Positions 49,066 through 61,981 of a DNA stretch of 64,000 nt are shown here, one piece after another (the first letter of the stretch is position 1; every line of letters starts with the position of its first letter). The notes under the pieces were generated by a model. The model ran no database searches and had not been told where the DNA came from. It was given only the letters and a program-made list of their open reading frames with translations. Made by a program: the position numbers and the translations under genes. The DNA comes from Seriola aureovittata (lineage: Eukaryota; Chordata; Actinopteri; Carangiformes; Carangidae), in assembly GCF_021018895.1 (NCBI RefSeq), contig NC_079365.1, positions 14,769,501 through 14,833,500 on the forward strand, in the 5' to 3' direction.

Positions 49066-52000
49066 TCAGTCAGTACTGTGATCCTCCAGCTGGGAAATGA
49101 TAGTAATCAGATTCTGGAGGCCGAAGATGAAGCCACTGTCCTGGCCTTCATGCACTACACTGTCTTCTCCATAGTGCCGACAGGTGGTGTGAGCAAAGTC
49201 AATCATGCGCACGTCCACCACCGGGCTGCTGGCCTCTCCTGAGCCGTGGGAGGAGCGACCACTGCCACTGTTACTACTCGCTGCGGCCACACTGCTGCTG
49301 CCACCTGCTGAGGAGGAACGAGGGAAACCAAAAGCCCCCTCCTCTTCCTCCTCCTCATCTTCCTCCTCCTCTTCCTCTTCATCTGATGGCTCGTCCTCAT
49401 CACCTTCCTCCCCACCACGGTGTCTTGGTCTAGTGGGAGTCCTGGGGGGGTCTCCGTCATAGATGATGAGCAGGGAGCTAGAGTAGAAGCGGTAGGACTC
49501 GCAGGCTTCCAGGGCAGCTTGCATTTCGCGGAGTCTGCGTAGCACCGGGGACAGCAGCTCTCGACGCAGGCGACGCCCATTGTGGAAGAACTGGTAGAGG
49601 GCCTCTTTGAAACCTGCGAGGGTCAGCTTACGACCGTGGTATTTATTCATGAACATCAGCTGGCCTGAGTCTGACTGGTATACCTGCAGGAGTCACACAG
49701 AAACATGAGTATTACAGCTCCCCAGGCACAGTGTAAGCACCACAAGAGAATTCAAATGTAGAGGAGCTGAGTTGCATCGCTACCATACCTGCATGCCACA
49801 AAGTCGCACTCCAATAGAGGCAGATGTGCTCTGTTGACACTTGCGGATCTGATTGGCTTTCTTCTCCTCTGATGCATCATCCCCATGTTGGCGAGTTCCC
49901 ATCTTCAAGTCTAAGACACATGGTACTGTGTAGCGCCACGTCAGGTTCTCCAAAAGAATAAATTCTGTGAAAGGGGGTCAAGGATCACACAACAACAAAA
50001 GACCCACAAACTAACACAGTATATTCAAACTTTTATTCATAACCAAGATCCATCCATCACTGTGCGCTTCACCGCCCACTGAGACGCCTAGTCATGAAAG
50101 GATACTGTATTGGTTACGGTGTTTTGCATTCTCCTTCATCCTCTGTAAGTGCTGCTGGTGACATTTGAGACTCCAGGGGTTGTGTTTGATCTGTGGCACC
50201 ACGTTGCCCTTCTCCAGGCTGAAGTAGAGAACCTCCGCCTGCTGCTGCTGCTGCTGCACCACCACCTCATCACGATTATAACTGCGAAAGGTGACAAGAC
50301 AGACAAATGTCAACTTTAGTGTTACAGAACTTATTGATGACCTGTCTTGTAGTCTACAAACGCATGAAGGTGCTAAAGCAAACATCTTCACCTCATGATC
50401 TTGTCTTCCTTACGACTGTGTCGAGCTCTTTCCTTGCTGTAGTTGTCGTTCTCCAGAAGCAAAGTGGACTGTTTCTTGTTGCTCCACTTCAGCATCTTGG
50501 TCTTAGGCTCGCAGTCTGCTGAGGGATCTTTGTTTTCCAGGTCTCCTGATTCACTGTGGAGGGGGTAGGCAATGAGGCACAGGTTCCCTTCCTCATCCTC
50601 CTCAAAACTGACTGACACCACACCTGAAAGAGGAGAGGAGGAGAGTAGTTATTAGTATTTTTTTTTTCGTTTGGTAATAATTTCCTCAATAAAATGCCAG
50701 GACAACACTTTCCATATATGTCTATGTTTACATTTTAAAACACATTTCCTGGAAGATTTTGATACATTTAGACAGTCTGATCATATGTCCACCCACACAC
50801 AGAAAGTGGAAATGAAAGGAAGAGATGAAAGAGGAAAGCAGCACATGAACAGACAGCACAGTGTTTTTATCACAAAATAATCAGAAAACAAGACGCACAA
50901 AATACCACAAAAGGATGAAATGTGTCAAAGTGAGCAGGTCATTTATTAAGCAACTGCTGAACATCCTCATGAAAAACATACAGTAACTCATGATACAGAG
51001 TTTCATGCTGTCATGGGAAAATGAAATACAGCTCTCTCTTTCCACATACAGAAACAGCAGCAAAACAGGCCACAGTGAAGACTCACATAACCATAGTACA
51101 GAGTATTAATATGCAATGATTCAGTCCACACAGTCCATGACCATGTTTAAATGAAACAAACAAAGTTGTGGAACGCTTGAAAATACATCTCGAGGTCAAT
51201 TTTTAAAATTTTTTTTTACAGAGTCCACTTAGAGGTGATTATCAACACAATTTTACAAACACAAACCAGCAAGCTGGAAATGGGACAACAGGTGTTTCTA
51301 GAATCCTCTTAATGATTTAAGAAACACAGTGTACCTTAATGCCCACGCTAATTTATGACATGATCCACAAACACGTACACCCCCCCGGGCCCCCAGTAAA
51401 AGTCCATAGAAGGGCCTGTGCATCGCAGGGTGGGGGAGGTGTCACACTGAGAATAAACATCACAGCTGCAGTGGCTGATACAGATAAACCACAGACAGGA
51501 AGAAGGGATGTGGTTGAAATAGATCAAGAGAGAAAATGGCAGAGATATGGACACAACAACCAAATTGATACATGGTACACTGCATCCAGCAATACAAGTA
51601 ATAGGAGGAGCAGTCACATTACAAAACAACAACAGAATAAATGACACGTTTACAATGGGAAAAACCTGAACTCAAGAGCTGACGTTTACATTAGAAAGAA
51701 CCATGGTGTTTTTGCATGTAAAGCGTCAGGCCTGAGGACCCAGCATCCATATTTCTTCCGCAGCCCGAGGCCTCTCTGATGTCATGTGCGCTGACATCAC
51801 CGGCCTGCAAGAAGCCCCGCCTCTAGAGTCCAACTGAGGGACTGTGGTGTCTGCTCAGAGCTGCACTGTCATCACACCACACAGCCAAGTGTGGGAATTT
51901 ATGAGTCACTCGGACTTAATTCGATAGAAAGGCTCATAAATTAGTGATAAACATGCATCGCTTAAGATTTTTACAGCCTAATAATAAATTGACAATAACA

Positions 52001-53461
52001 TACTGGCAGGAGTTTGAAAGTGTTGCAGATCATTATCAATCACAATTGTTTTATTGGGTTCTCAAGTTCTGTCCAATCCTCCAAATGACCATCATGATTT
52101 ACAGCGAACACAGATAATGCTACAATCATGCTCAAAGCTTTAACGTCCACACCTAAATTGTGTACATCTCATCATCTACATCTTCATGAAAGCCTCAGTG
52201 TTCACAATATTTTGTGCATTCATTGTCAACTTCATTCCAATTACAGGCCACTGTAAGGTGTCCCATGCATGCATGCTCTTACTATTGTGTGATGTGTAAG
52301 AGATAGGAGAATGCCAATGGTGAGGAGCATTCAAAGGCCCCAGAAGTCCTCTACTATCTGCCCTCCAAATCCCAATCCTCTTCCTGGATCTTTTTATAGT
52401 CCCACGCTGCATTACTGAGAAGTCCGATACCACGCGTGTGTCTTACCTCCGTCATACGGCCCCCTAAAGACGTCTGTACCTGCATGTACTGGGTGTCTTT
52501 GTCTGTGGGTGAAACTGTGACAGACGGTGGGCCTGGACGCATCCAGGGAATCTGATATTCCAATTACAAGTGTGTGTGTAGATGAAAATGTGTATGTGTC
52601 TATGTTTCTGTGATGGACCTGAAACCAGACCTTGAAATCTCCTCAACTGGCTTGTGAATGACTCCCCTGGTGGTCTGTCCCATTTATTTTTGATCCCCGT
52701 TGAACTCTATCTCATCCTGAAACCGTAGCCTTCTTAAAAGCCAGGCACGGCACTTAAAAGACCTCTGGCTACTCATCCTCCTGGCAGGAAGTCAGGCCAT
52801 CAGCTAAGATGCTACATGAAACCCACCACAAACATCAGGATTACATCCAGAAAACTGGAAGCAGTGCCTGCCATCTGCCAACACTACAGACACTGTACAC
52901 AAGTCACAATATGTGAAAACAGGAATGCATCCATCTATAAATATCAAAATACATTTTTGCAGCGTGTTGTTGTGTACGCCATGTTCTTCAAGCCCACTTA
53001 ACAACCAATCACCACCCTTTACCTAAAGGGAAATAGTCTCCTCAAGATCTAAATGGATGTTTTTTTTTTTTTTTTTTCCATTTGAGATATTAAATGCAGC
53101 CAAGAGTACAGCATATATTACAAATTATTAGCACAAAGATGAGGAAGAAGAGAGAAAGGATTCATGCTGAGCACCAAAACAACATCACTCATGCACCGTT
53201 GTGACAGCTGATATTTCCTCCAGATTTAAGATGGATTGGGGTCTTACCTTTATACTGAGGCGTGAACTTCCTCATCTCTGGGGGGAGGCTCTTGTAGAAC
53301 TGGTGCTCCCGGGGTATAAGGGGCTTGCAGATTGTTTGTTCCCCAAATCGTAGCACACAGGAGTGGCCTCCCACCTGGTGCACGAATGGCTCAAGCATCA
53401 CCCCTTTTCCGGGATAAGGAGTCCCGTCCGCCTGCATGAGGGCTTCTAGAGCGGGACTCAT
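49066..53461 (-). CDS. ip6k2: Inositol hexakisphosphate kinase 2
   Basis: Five coding exons, 53248-53461, 50392-50623, 50106-50281, 49789-49964 and 49066-49683, join in frame to 471 aa (human 426). The enzyme phosphorylates InsP6 to the pyrophosphate 5-InsP7. Hallmarks are [17 protein letters not shown] near the N-terminus, the inositol-kinase motif PCVLDLKMG (222-230, of the PxxxDxKxG type), [30 protein letters not shown] (about 329-343), and the [12 protein letters not shown] segment with the metal-binding aspartate near 428. [10 protein letters not shown] at the start and LEDHSTD at the end fit IP6K2 rather than IP6K1. Two things are unusual: a run of six glutamines in exon 3, and a fish insert of about 25 acidic residues (358-381) followed by a Ser/Gly-rich stretch in exon 5. 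The 5' UTR continues to an acceptor at 53608, so an upstream non-coding exon is expected. Confidence 0.96.
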
Positions 53462-53845
53462 CCTCACTCCGCATCGGACAGCTGAGCTGGGGGGACCCAC
53501 GTCGCACGGGAGGCAAGAAACTCGGCCGCTTGTCTGGCTCCCTATCCTCGGACTCTCTTCTGCTGGTTCGCACGGGGGCGCTGCTGGTCGCCTGCTCGAG
53601 CGAAACACTGAAAAACAAAGGGCTGAGCAGGAAGGACAGAGCCCGAGACAAAATCCCTTATTCCCTTTCTTATCCTTATCGTGGGACAAATAACAAAACT
53701 CCTCCACCGGGCTGGATATTTTCCTTGTTTGTATACGTAATAAAAGGCTATTTATGTAGCCATAAAAACTGCTTAAAACGTTTTCAGGCAACGCCTGTGT
53801 CGTCCGTTGTGACTGGCTGCTACCGAAACTGAGGACTATGCTCAC

Positions 53846-53960
53846 CCTGTAACTAGAAAAACAGCCAACAAATCCCACCTCTCCCCACAGCCAGCCAATC
53901 ACAGAGCCGCAGCTGTCGCTGGGAGGAGACAAGGCACCTCGGAGAGGATCAAGCAGATCA
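53846..53960 (-). promoter_or_regulatory. ip6k2: Candidate non-coding first exon and promoter of ip6k2
   Basis: A minus-strand donor TTACAGG|GTGAGC gives an exon edge at 53846. It would be spliced over a 238-base intron to the acceptor TTTTTCAG at 53609-53608 before the coding part. An inverted CCAAT box (plus-strand CCAAT at 53895-53899) lies about 50 bases upstream, so transcription may start around 53.85-53.88 kb. This rests on splice signals and base composition only. Confidence 0.4.
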
Positions 53961-54339
53961 AGCAAACAAAGAGGAAGCAGAGAAAACAGGGGGGAGGGTA
54001 GAACAGGAAAAATACTAGACACAAAAATTCAACACTGAAGTCATCTTTTTTTCAATATTCTCGCAAGTTTTATCGTTGTTATTAGTTGGAGACAGACTGC
54101 AGGTTGTAAATGTAATCCTGTTCTTGCAACATCAAATATCCTTTCATGCAAAGTGCAACAGACAATTTAAAATGAAGGCAAGGAACTTTAAATTTCTCCT
54201 TAGCCATTTCTCTTACATTTTTGTCTTGAGTTTTCGTGTCTCAGTAGTAGGCTAATGGGGGCTAAATTGAAAGGTGGGATGGAGTGGAATCTGTAAATGG
54301 GTTTCCAATGGCAAGTCAGAATTTCAAGGTGTTACTAGG

Positions 54340-54535
54340 TCTTACTAGGTGTTACTAGCGCAGACCTCTGCTAATGACAAACAACATACACCAGACTTCA
54401 AAGAAAATTCATAGTAAATTATCCAGATCTGTCCCAAAATATCTCCATTCAATTGGCTACTTTTTGCATAATCCAGCTGACAAACAAACACACAAATGAC
54501 AACATAACCTCCTTGGTGGAGGTAGAAATGATTGA
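54340..54535. repeat. Dispersed repeat fragment ending CCTCCTTGGTGGAGGTAG
   Basis: The stretch with ATATCTCCATTCAATTGG and the end ACCTCCTTGGTGGAGGTAGA match the 3' part of a fish interspersed repeat family that I recognise. A short direct repeat GGTGTTACTAG...GGTGTTACTAG lies at its left edge. Confidence 0.45.
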
Positions 54536-54559
54536 GAGAACACTAAGAAGGTAGCCAAT

Positions 54560-55090
54560 GGCCCTGTTTAGACCTGGCTATGGCATTAATATTGGCTTCA
54601 GGTGAACTGATCACAAGTGAAAAGCTCTAAGCACATCAGTTCACACCTGATATTAAATGCATCTACACATGTGCATTGAGTGAACACCGGTGATCAGATC
54701 TCACATTCCCGCTCTAGATGCAATTAAATACGTATGCGTAGTTGTTTTTAGCCAATCCAACAGACAGGTCAGTGTGTTTGTGTGTGACAGAGGGAGAGGC
54801 AGCAGGACAAATATGGGTTGAGCGAATCAATGCGCTGGTCACAGCTCTACAATGGAATAAGGTTTGACCTCTTTGAAATAATAAAATATTTGGTCCAATA
54901 TGAGACTGTTGCAGAGGAAGTCAGTTAAATAGTTGGTCCTTCAATATGACCCAGGACACATTTGCATTCACATTGCTAAAAGAATGTGGCCACATGTGGC
55001 CCAGACCACCTCCGGATTTGGTCTGAGTGATCAGATCTGAAATGCGTCCTCAATGCGTCTTGAGAGCGTTTACACCTGTGACCGAACCCA
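54560..55090. repeat. Dispersed repeat (GTTTAGACCTGG...GATCAGATC family)
   Basis: CCTGTTTAGACCTGGCTATG followed by GAACTGATCACAAGTGAAAA at the left, and GAGTGATCAGATCTGAAATG followed by GCGTTTACACCTGTGACC at the right, are typical of a fish repeat with related ends. The internal part is diverged and codes for nothing. Confidence 0.5.
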
Positions 55091-56244
55091 CAGACTTTAC
55101 ATTGAGATGATGTTACACACATAAAAAAAAGCTCTTCTAGGCCTTGGGAAAGTTTTACGTATACAAAATCTTCATGGATTAAAAATTCATAATACAACAG
55201 TAATAAGTTCCCTTGCTTACTGTTCAAGGTGTCCTGTCAGCAACTTTACAGGTGTCTTTTTTAAACTGGTGGTCCGTGGGGACAGTGTTTTGTAAATCGC
55301 AGTGGAGTTTCATGTTGCAGTACAACAGTTGGCCACTCGGAAAAACTAGCAGCAAGGCGGTCTCACCGTATTATAACAAGCTTTCTGTGCATCCATGCAA
55401 TGAAGCGTTATCATGCTGAGAGACTACTCACCGGTTCATACTGCTATGAGGCAGGAATACACATCTCGGCAAAATAAATACAGCCACAGAAATTTCTACC
55501 CTACAACTGCAAGGTTAACGGCAGCAGTAGTAGAAGTGTCAAGCACACATCTACATGGAACAAGGCACTCTACCTGGAACGTGCACATGTTTTACTGCCA
55601 AGCACATGTCACTGTTGGGTGACATTTTATTGCATTGTAGAAATAGTAAAACCAGGTTCAACTTTTTTGCTGTGTCACTAAAATATATGTACAACACCAC
55701 AAACAAACAAAGCTTAGCACTGTCTATAAAGCCTTCGTGTCTTCACTGTGCATCATCTATATCTCAGAGAACAACATCCTTTTGTAGTGTAACATGCTCT
55801 CCAGTGGTAGATCGCTGAGTTCTGGCTGCTGCTATAAACAGACCCCTGACAGCAATATTTGAGGATCTGTTATTATGGTTCTGTTCAAAGCAAGAGCAGC
55901 AAGCCGTTGTAAGATAACATGCAAACCGCAATCCAGAAGCAACTTTCTGTGGTCTTTTTCCCCCAATATTATACAACCGAATGTCAGGAGACAAGCATCA
56001 CTGATAGCCTCAGAGTAATATCTGCAATAATACTTTCCCAATGACAAGGATTGAAGTTGCAAGTGAACAATGCAGGTTAGTGGGTAAGAGATGAGACAGC
56101 TCCACATTCTGGTGCATGGGCCTAGAGTAAAGGATTATTGCTCAACCATAAAGCTTCAGATCCAAACTGGAAATTTCTTTGTGAATGGCAGTTGACCTAA
56201 TGGGTCTGACTGGTGTGCCAGACCAGACAAAGCTGAGGTACTGT

Positions 56245-56475
56245 AGGCAAGCTCAGGTCACTGGACGGTTACAGCCTAATCACGCACTAATCTCTGATGT
56301 TCCAGTTCTGTGCTGGGATTACAAATGGGAAGAAAGAATCCCAGACCCGGGCAGGGAGGGGATTAAATGATCAGCACTTGAACAGGGCACCCACTCTTCT
56401 CTTTCCACTGGTCCCACAGGCAGGGACTCCCTGGTGGTCTGGTGTGTATTAAATGTGGCTATGAGGAGAAGAAAT

Positions 56476-56538
<63 letters not shown>

Positions 56539-57615
56539 ATGTGTGTGTGCTACAGGATACACTACGGGCTTCCCAGACCCTCTGATCCAAGGATCAACAG
56601 AACAATACAGACTTAATCATGCCAGTCCATCTTACGGGAAGAAAACCATGGTAGTGTCATTTTACCATGTGAAGGATTTAGTTGTGTGATTGCAAAGGTG
56701 TAGAGTGGGCCTCAACAGTGTGCTCAGGGATGAATGTGTGTGTTTCTGTGTGTGCACTAAACTATGTAACACGAAGGACTCTCATCAGATGTAAAGAAAA
56801 CCAGAGAATACATTCTAAAATGTGTAATTTTAGGTGCTTTCAGAATTCAAAATACATGTCTGGCATGCTGTTGGTAGTTACTGGAGAAAGTGAAACTAGC
56901 ACAGAAAACCCATAATTTCAGCCTGTCTCTCATTGTGCTAGTTATCTTGAAACTCAAATAACAACTCGTTGCTTAGGACAAACCATGACTCTACAAATTC
57001 CATGCGAGTCAGTCATGATATTATACAGCTACAGTATGAAGGATGCAATAAAGTATGTGTTCAAGTGCATGAGTTGTCATCTTTCTAGCCCTGGCCTCAC
57101 TGATGCGTCAGTGTTATGTCAGTTTAGCATGGCTTTCCCTCTCATGTCATGGGTCCGTGCCCCAGGACAATAGATCCAGGGCCCTCAATTCAAATATGAA
57201 ACAAAGCAGTGATGCAATCTCTGACAACCTCCTCCATGCACATTAGATAATGTGGGGCTTTTACCAACACAGTAGTCATTGTAAAATACACCCACCAGAG
57301 CTGCAGCAGAAGTCCAGAGATCCTGGCTCTGAGCACAGAGATGATGGGTCTAATCTGAGCTGTACGACTTTCAAAATGTAAGGTGTAACCATCAGAGAGA
57401 TATATCTTTTTTTCCGCTTTTGCACAAAGCTCCATGACTACAGCATAGCAATCACTGAAGTCTGTCACTCACCTGTCTATAGTTTGGCCCATTTAGTCTA
57501 ATGGATTATTCTGAATATTACATGGTCTCACTCATACTGATGACTGTTATTTACCATACCATGCACTGTGAGCAAGGTCAGGTCACTGGACAGCTATGGC
57601 CTGGTCATGTACTTT
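56245..57615. repeat. Diverged direct repeat at 56245 and 57565
   Basis: The segments AGCTCAGGTCACTGGACGGT followed by TACAGCCTAATCACGCACTA, and AGGTCAGGTCACTGGACAGC followed by TATGGCCTGGTCATGTACTT, are similar and in the same orientation about 1.3 kb apart. They may be parts of two copies of one interspersed repeat. Confidence 0.45.
56484..56550. repeat. (GT)n microsatellite
   Basis: A GT run with a GCGTAT interruption near 56535. Confidence 0.95.
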
Positions 57616-60600
57616 TAAAGGACTATTATTGAAGCAATGAAACTTAAGAAAGTAAAGGATTTGAAAGCTCTGTCCACCTCCGGATGACATCATACAGTAC
57701 AGACAGAATTGGGGGTTAGAAATTTGTGTTGTGAGGCAAGGGGTGAAATTTGTGTGTGGAGTATTATTCTACCAACTTGGCATCCCACTTCTCAGTGGAT
57801 CTTTAAGCCCTCCCCCTCATTCCCAGACACGTGAGGAAGTGGAACATGGGTGTGTATGAGAGCTTGCCACATAGGGGGGATGGGCCCATATGCGCTTTCA
57901 TTTCCTGCTGCGGGTCACTCAAGTTAATAAACGTGTGTTGATAGTGATGAGTGTTGTTGGCACTCAATGCCAAGTCAAGGACAACCTTGTTTACTCCTGC
58001 CTTCCCCACCACCACCCACCCTCTTCATAGCTTTCCCTGTCCCTTTGTTTAGGATGGAAAAAAAGCCTCATCTGAGGCACCTACAGCTCAATGACAGATA
58101 TACAATCAAAGCACCTGTTTCATCATCTGGAATGTAAGGGCCATCATCTTAATAACACACCAATTCCAAAAACATTCATCAATTTATTTAATTACTTTTG
58201 AGCCTACAAGACTTGTTTTTTTCTTTACTTGCAATAAAAGACGTGTGCCTGTAACATGAGGCATTGCCAGGTATAAGTCTCAGTATCTTGAAACAAGACA
58301 CAAAAAGACAGATTGCAGCACTGTATGAGTCAGTGATAAACATGATTGATTCTGAATTCCTGGCAATGAGGATGTTTGGTTTAAGAAAATAAGATCATAA
58401 AATGTGAGTCAGGGCAGTATAGAATAGGTTAATAGCCAAAATTAGGGATAAGACTTCTTCTGTGGTGGCAGGCATTTCTCTTGTGAATACCACAACATGA
58501 GGCTTGGCAATAAACCTGCTTACAGCCACCAGTCTCTGTTTACCAGAGTCTATCTTTTATTGTATTGTTAGTGAAGAAATGGACTTCACACAAACTCATA
58601 CTACTGGGAAGAGTACGTTTATATAAAAAGGATCATTTTGAACATGATCACATGAATAAAAAAAGTTTGGAATTGGAATATGCACTAAATCAAAACGCCA
58701 GTTATTCTAAAGCTGCCCAACTACTGCATGTCTTGCCATGTGAACTTGAATTTCATAGCTCTACCAGGCCTAGATTTGTCAACTTCATTGGTGATATTTA
58801 AGAAAAACCAAAAACAACCTCACAACTTTAACTTCAGATTCTTCAAGTACACTGACATATTCCTCAAGTGCATTCCTGAAGCTGCACAGAGTCCATAAAG
58901 TATGGCCCACGCCTGCTCACAGCCATGTGCTACAATGCTCTATGGCTGGAGGGGAAAAACTATTGGCCTGGCTGATCCCCATAAACCAACTTCCTCTTCA
59001 GGTTATAGGCAGTGGGAGAATTGGAAATGCATTTATGTAAATTTTGCTAAAGCGCAAGAAGCTCAATATTCCAATGAAAAGCAAACTCACGTTCACCTGA
59101 AACCACTGATTATGCAGAGACGAACTGTGGAATTTACAGTATGTCATGTGCACATGAGTGAAAGTTGAGAACATGTACCTTATGAACCTTATGGCAGTAA
59201 GTAATGTCAACACAAGCTTTACCTGGTATATATATGGTTTATTGAGCAGTGGCAGAAAACCCCTTGCAAGTGGCAGGGATAAATGCAAAGCAGTCACCAG
59301 ATGCCTTGCCACCAGATGATTGCAGTGTTTAAAATTGCTCCAGCCCTCAAGTTGCTAGAGATAATACCCTCCTATCAGCCTAACACTTTCAGCTTGTCAG
59401 TGAACGACCAGCCAGACCCTGACCCCCTTCGATGGAAGCGGCTGACTTGTTCTCTTAAGTCTGCAGGGAGGGTGGGCCTGGTTCATGGTGGGGGCCCTCG
59501 GGATATCTGTATATGTATGTATGTATTGTAAACATATATGTCACACTGTAACGTGAGGCATAGAGGATTTTTGAAATAACTGAGCCAGTGTGAGAGCAAA
59601 CAAATCGCAGGGAGTGTCACAGTTTAGGTTTCTGTCCATTGTACGGGCCATCACTCACATGCTTGTGTTGAAAGTGATGAGACACGTTTAGCTACATCAG
59701 TGTTGTGGCCCAGTTTCTACACTCAGTAGATCAATGCTGGTTCTGCACTAGTACATCACCATGGGAACAGTCTCGAGAGGATAGCGTGTATGTGAGCTGT
59801 GTGGGAAGGTTTAATTGGGTTGTGGTAAGTTAGAAGAGGATGCAGGCTGGTTTGAAAAAGCAGAGTTTATATTTCCAGAAAGCAGTGTAATGCCAGCATA
59901 GAATATTCAACTACAGCCGTGTCGCCTGTCGACCCGGCATAGAAATCTCTCTCCGTTCATCCTTCAGGTAAACACGAAGAGGACACAGATCACACATCTA
60001 CATCAGGTTATGTATAGCCTCTGTGGTTCCTGTCTGTGGCAATCTATTATAGCTCTGTTGACACATTTTTACACACCTACACCCTGCCAAGTTAGCCACC
60101 CCTCTATAAACTTACCCTTGACTCCTGACCTCTTGGAGATAACTAAAGTGGGATGCTGATCATTGATACTGGCTCCCCGAGCTCGGATTTCCCCTAAGTA
60201 CTGGAAGCATAATTGGGTTATATTCCATGTCCCTAGTCCAGGATCTGGTTGGCCAGGTCCCGTCTGCATGTGGCGTTTGGGTACATTCCCAGCCGCTGAA
60301 CCAAGTCTGTTCCACGTGCCCGGCCTCAGACAGACAGGCACAGCCCGCCCTCCTCTCATGCCCCAGATCCTGTTTGGCCCACCGTCACATCTACGGCCAG
60401 TCAAAGTCAAAGGATATTAGGTGTTACTCTCGGACAAGTGGACGAGAATGAATCATAATTGGCAAGGAACTAACGAGCGTACCTACAGCTATTGCAACCT
60501 TTTACACATTTCACTCATCCTATTCCCCACTCTGTGAATGAATCATTTTACAGGATACCGAGCCCTAAAATCTTTCAGAAATCAATTTTTTTTCCAACTG

Positions 60601-61931
60601 CAAAACTCTCCTCTTGTTTTCCATGTACAATTGGTTCAGGAATTTACTGCAAATAACTGCCAATATTTCAAAGCAGGAGACATATGAAATTGATTTTCTG
60701 ATGGAAAGTGTCTGAATTATCTGAATGCATATTCCTTTCACTTTTTGGCTTTACGATTCAAATCAACCAACACTAAATTAAATAAGGATATATCTTTGTA
60801 GTAGAAAGTCTGTCCACTTGTGTGTTGCTATACACAGAGGTGTAAATGTACAGATTATTCTTCCTTTAATCAAACAAAGTTCCCTCACACCATAGCAATC
60901 CTTGTTCTGTGACTTCTCGCTGCACAGTCCCACAGTCCAAATAGCTGTCAACACCTTTGCTATTTAGGAGTGGGCTGCAACGCTCATGTGGTTTCCTGAG
61001 AGCAACAGATACACATGCGCGCACACACACACAGATACAGGGATAAATCGAAACAAGATGTAAACGCAAAATTCCCATCATGTGTACACTTGAATACAAC
61101 AAAACAAGGTTAAACTTCAGCACTACAATCACTTCCCTGAAAAGGAATCAATCGATGTCTTTTCCCCTCATTGATATGCGGATCAGCTAAATGCAAATGA
61201 ACATTGAGTACAAGCACCGTGTTCACAGTTTAAAGCCAAACACTCACTATGCTTCTCAACCCAGTCAACACTACAAAACCAAACAGGCCTGGTGCAAAAC
61301 AAATATTCAGCGTATTAACAAAGTAATTGGTATGAATTTGTTTTTATGCAATACAACTTGGATCCAGTCCAACACTGACAGAACACATACAGTAGAGTCC
61401 TGCATGAAAAAACGCTTGGTGGGTGGAGACTCTTGTGAAAAAGAAAACAAACTTTCTAACCCCATGGCCTACATGAGTTTTTCATGAAGTGTTTTTCTTT
61501 TTTTCATGGAGAAACATGAGCAACTTTATCTCTGGTATGTTCCCTGCGGCTTTCGAGTTAATAGACAACAACAGAGAGGTGTAAATTGTCTGCTTTGAAC
61601 TAAAACTCAAAACATCTAGTCTCAAGAACAGTCTACTTTGAAACTGAGAGCGGTTTGTGATGGAGTAGATCAGTCAAAAACACATGATCCGCATTATTAT
61701 TATTATTATGAGTCTGTGCAGTTCGTGCAGCTCCGCATTTCTCCCTGCTGTTCACTGTACATTAACAAGTTCCATATGACCCAAGTATGCAGACGGTGAG
61801 CAAAAAAAAACCCAGTTACATTTATATAAACAAATCCACTCTTCTTGCTCTCCACGTGTTGCACAAGATGTCACGTGGCGCCTAGGACTGCCAAAATCTA
61901 AAACCATAATATTTTGATTTTCACCCACACA

Positions 61932-61932
<1 letters not shown>

Positions 61933-61977
<45 letters not shown>
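61933..61977. repeat. (CA)n microsatellite
   Basis: A perfect CA run of about 45 bases. Confidence 0.95.

Positions 61978-61981
<4 letters not shown>

Noticed and set aside
49066..53461. IP6K1 instead of IP6K2
   Set aside because: The N-terminal sequence, the [25 protein letters not shown] segment and the C-terminus follow IP6K2.
53189..54022. Minus-strand frame of 277 codons open through the ip6k2 5' region, suggesting an N-terminal extension
   Set aside because: It runs through a likely intron (donor at 53846, acceptor at 53608). Splicing those sites shifts the frame, and IP6K2 proteins begin at MSPA, so the ATG at 53461 is kept. High GC explains the lack of stops.
60069..60420. Protein gene in the GC-rich block
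   Set aside because: Open frames on both strands reflect base composition; no domain or splice signals were seen. It is kept only as a finding.
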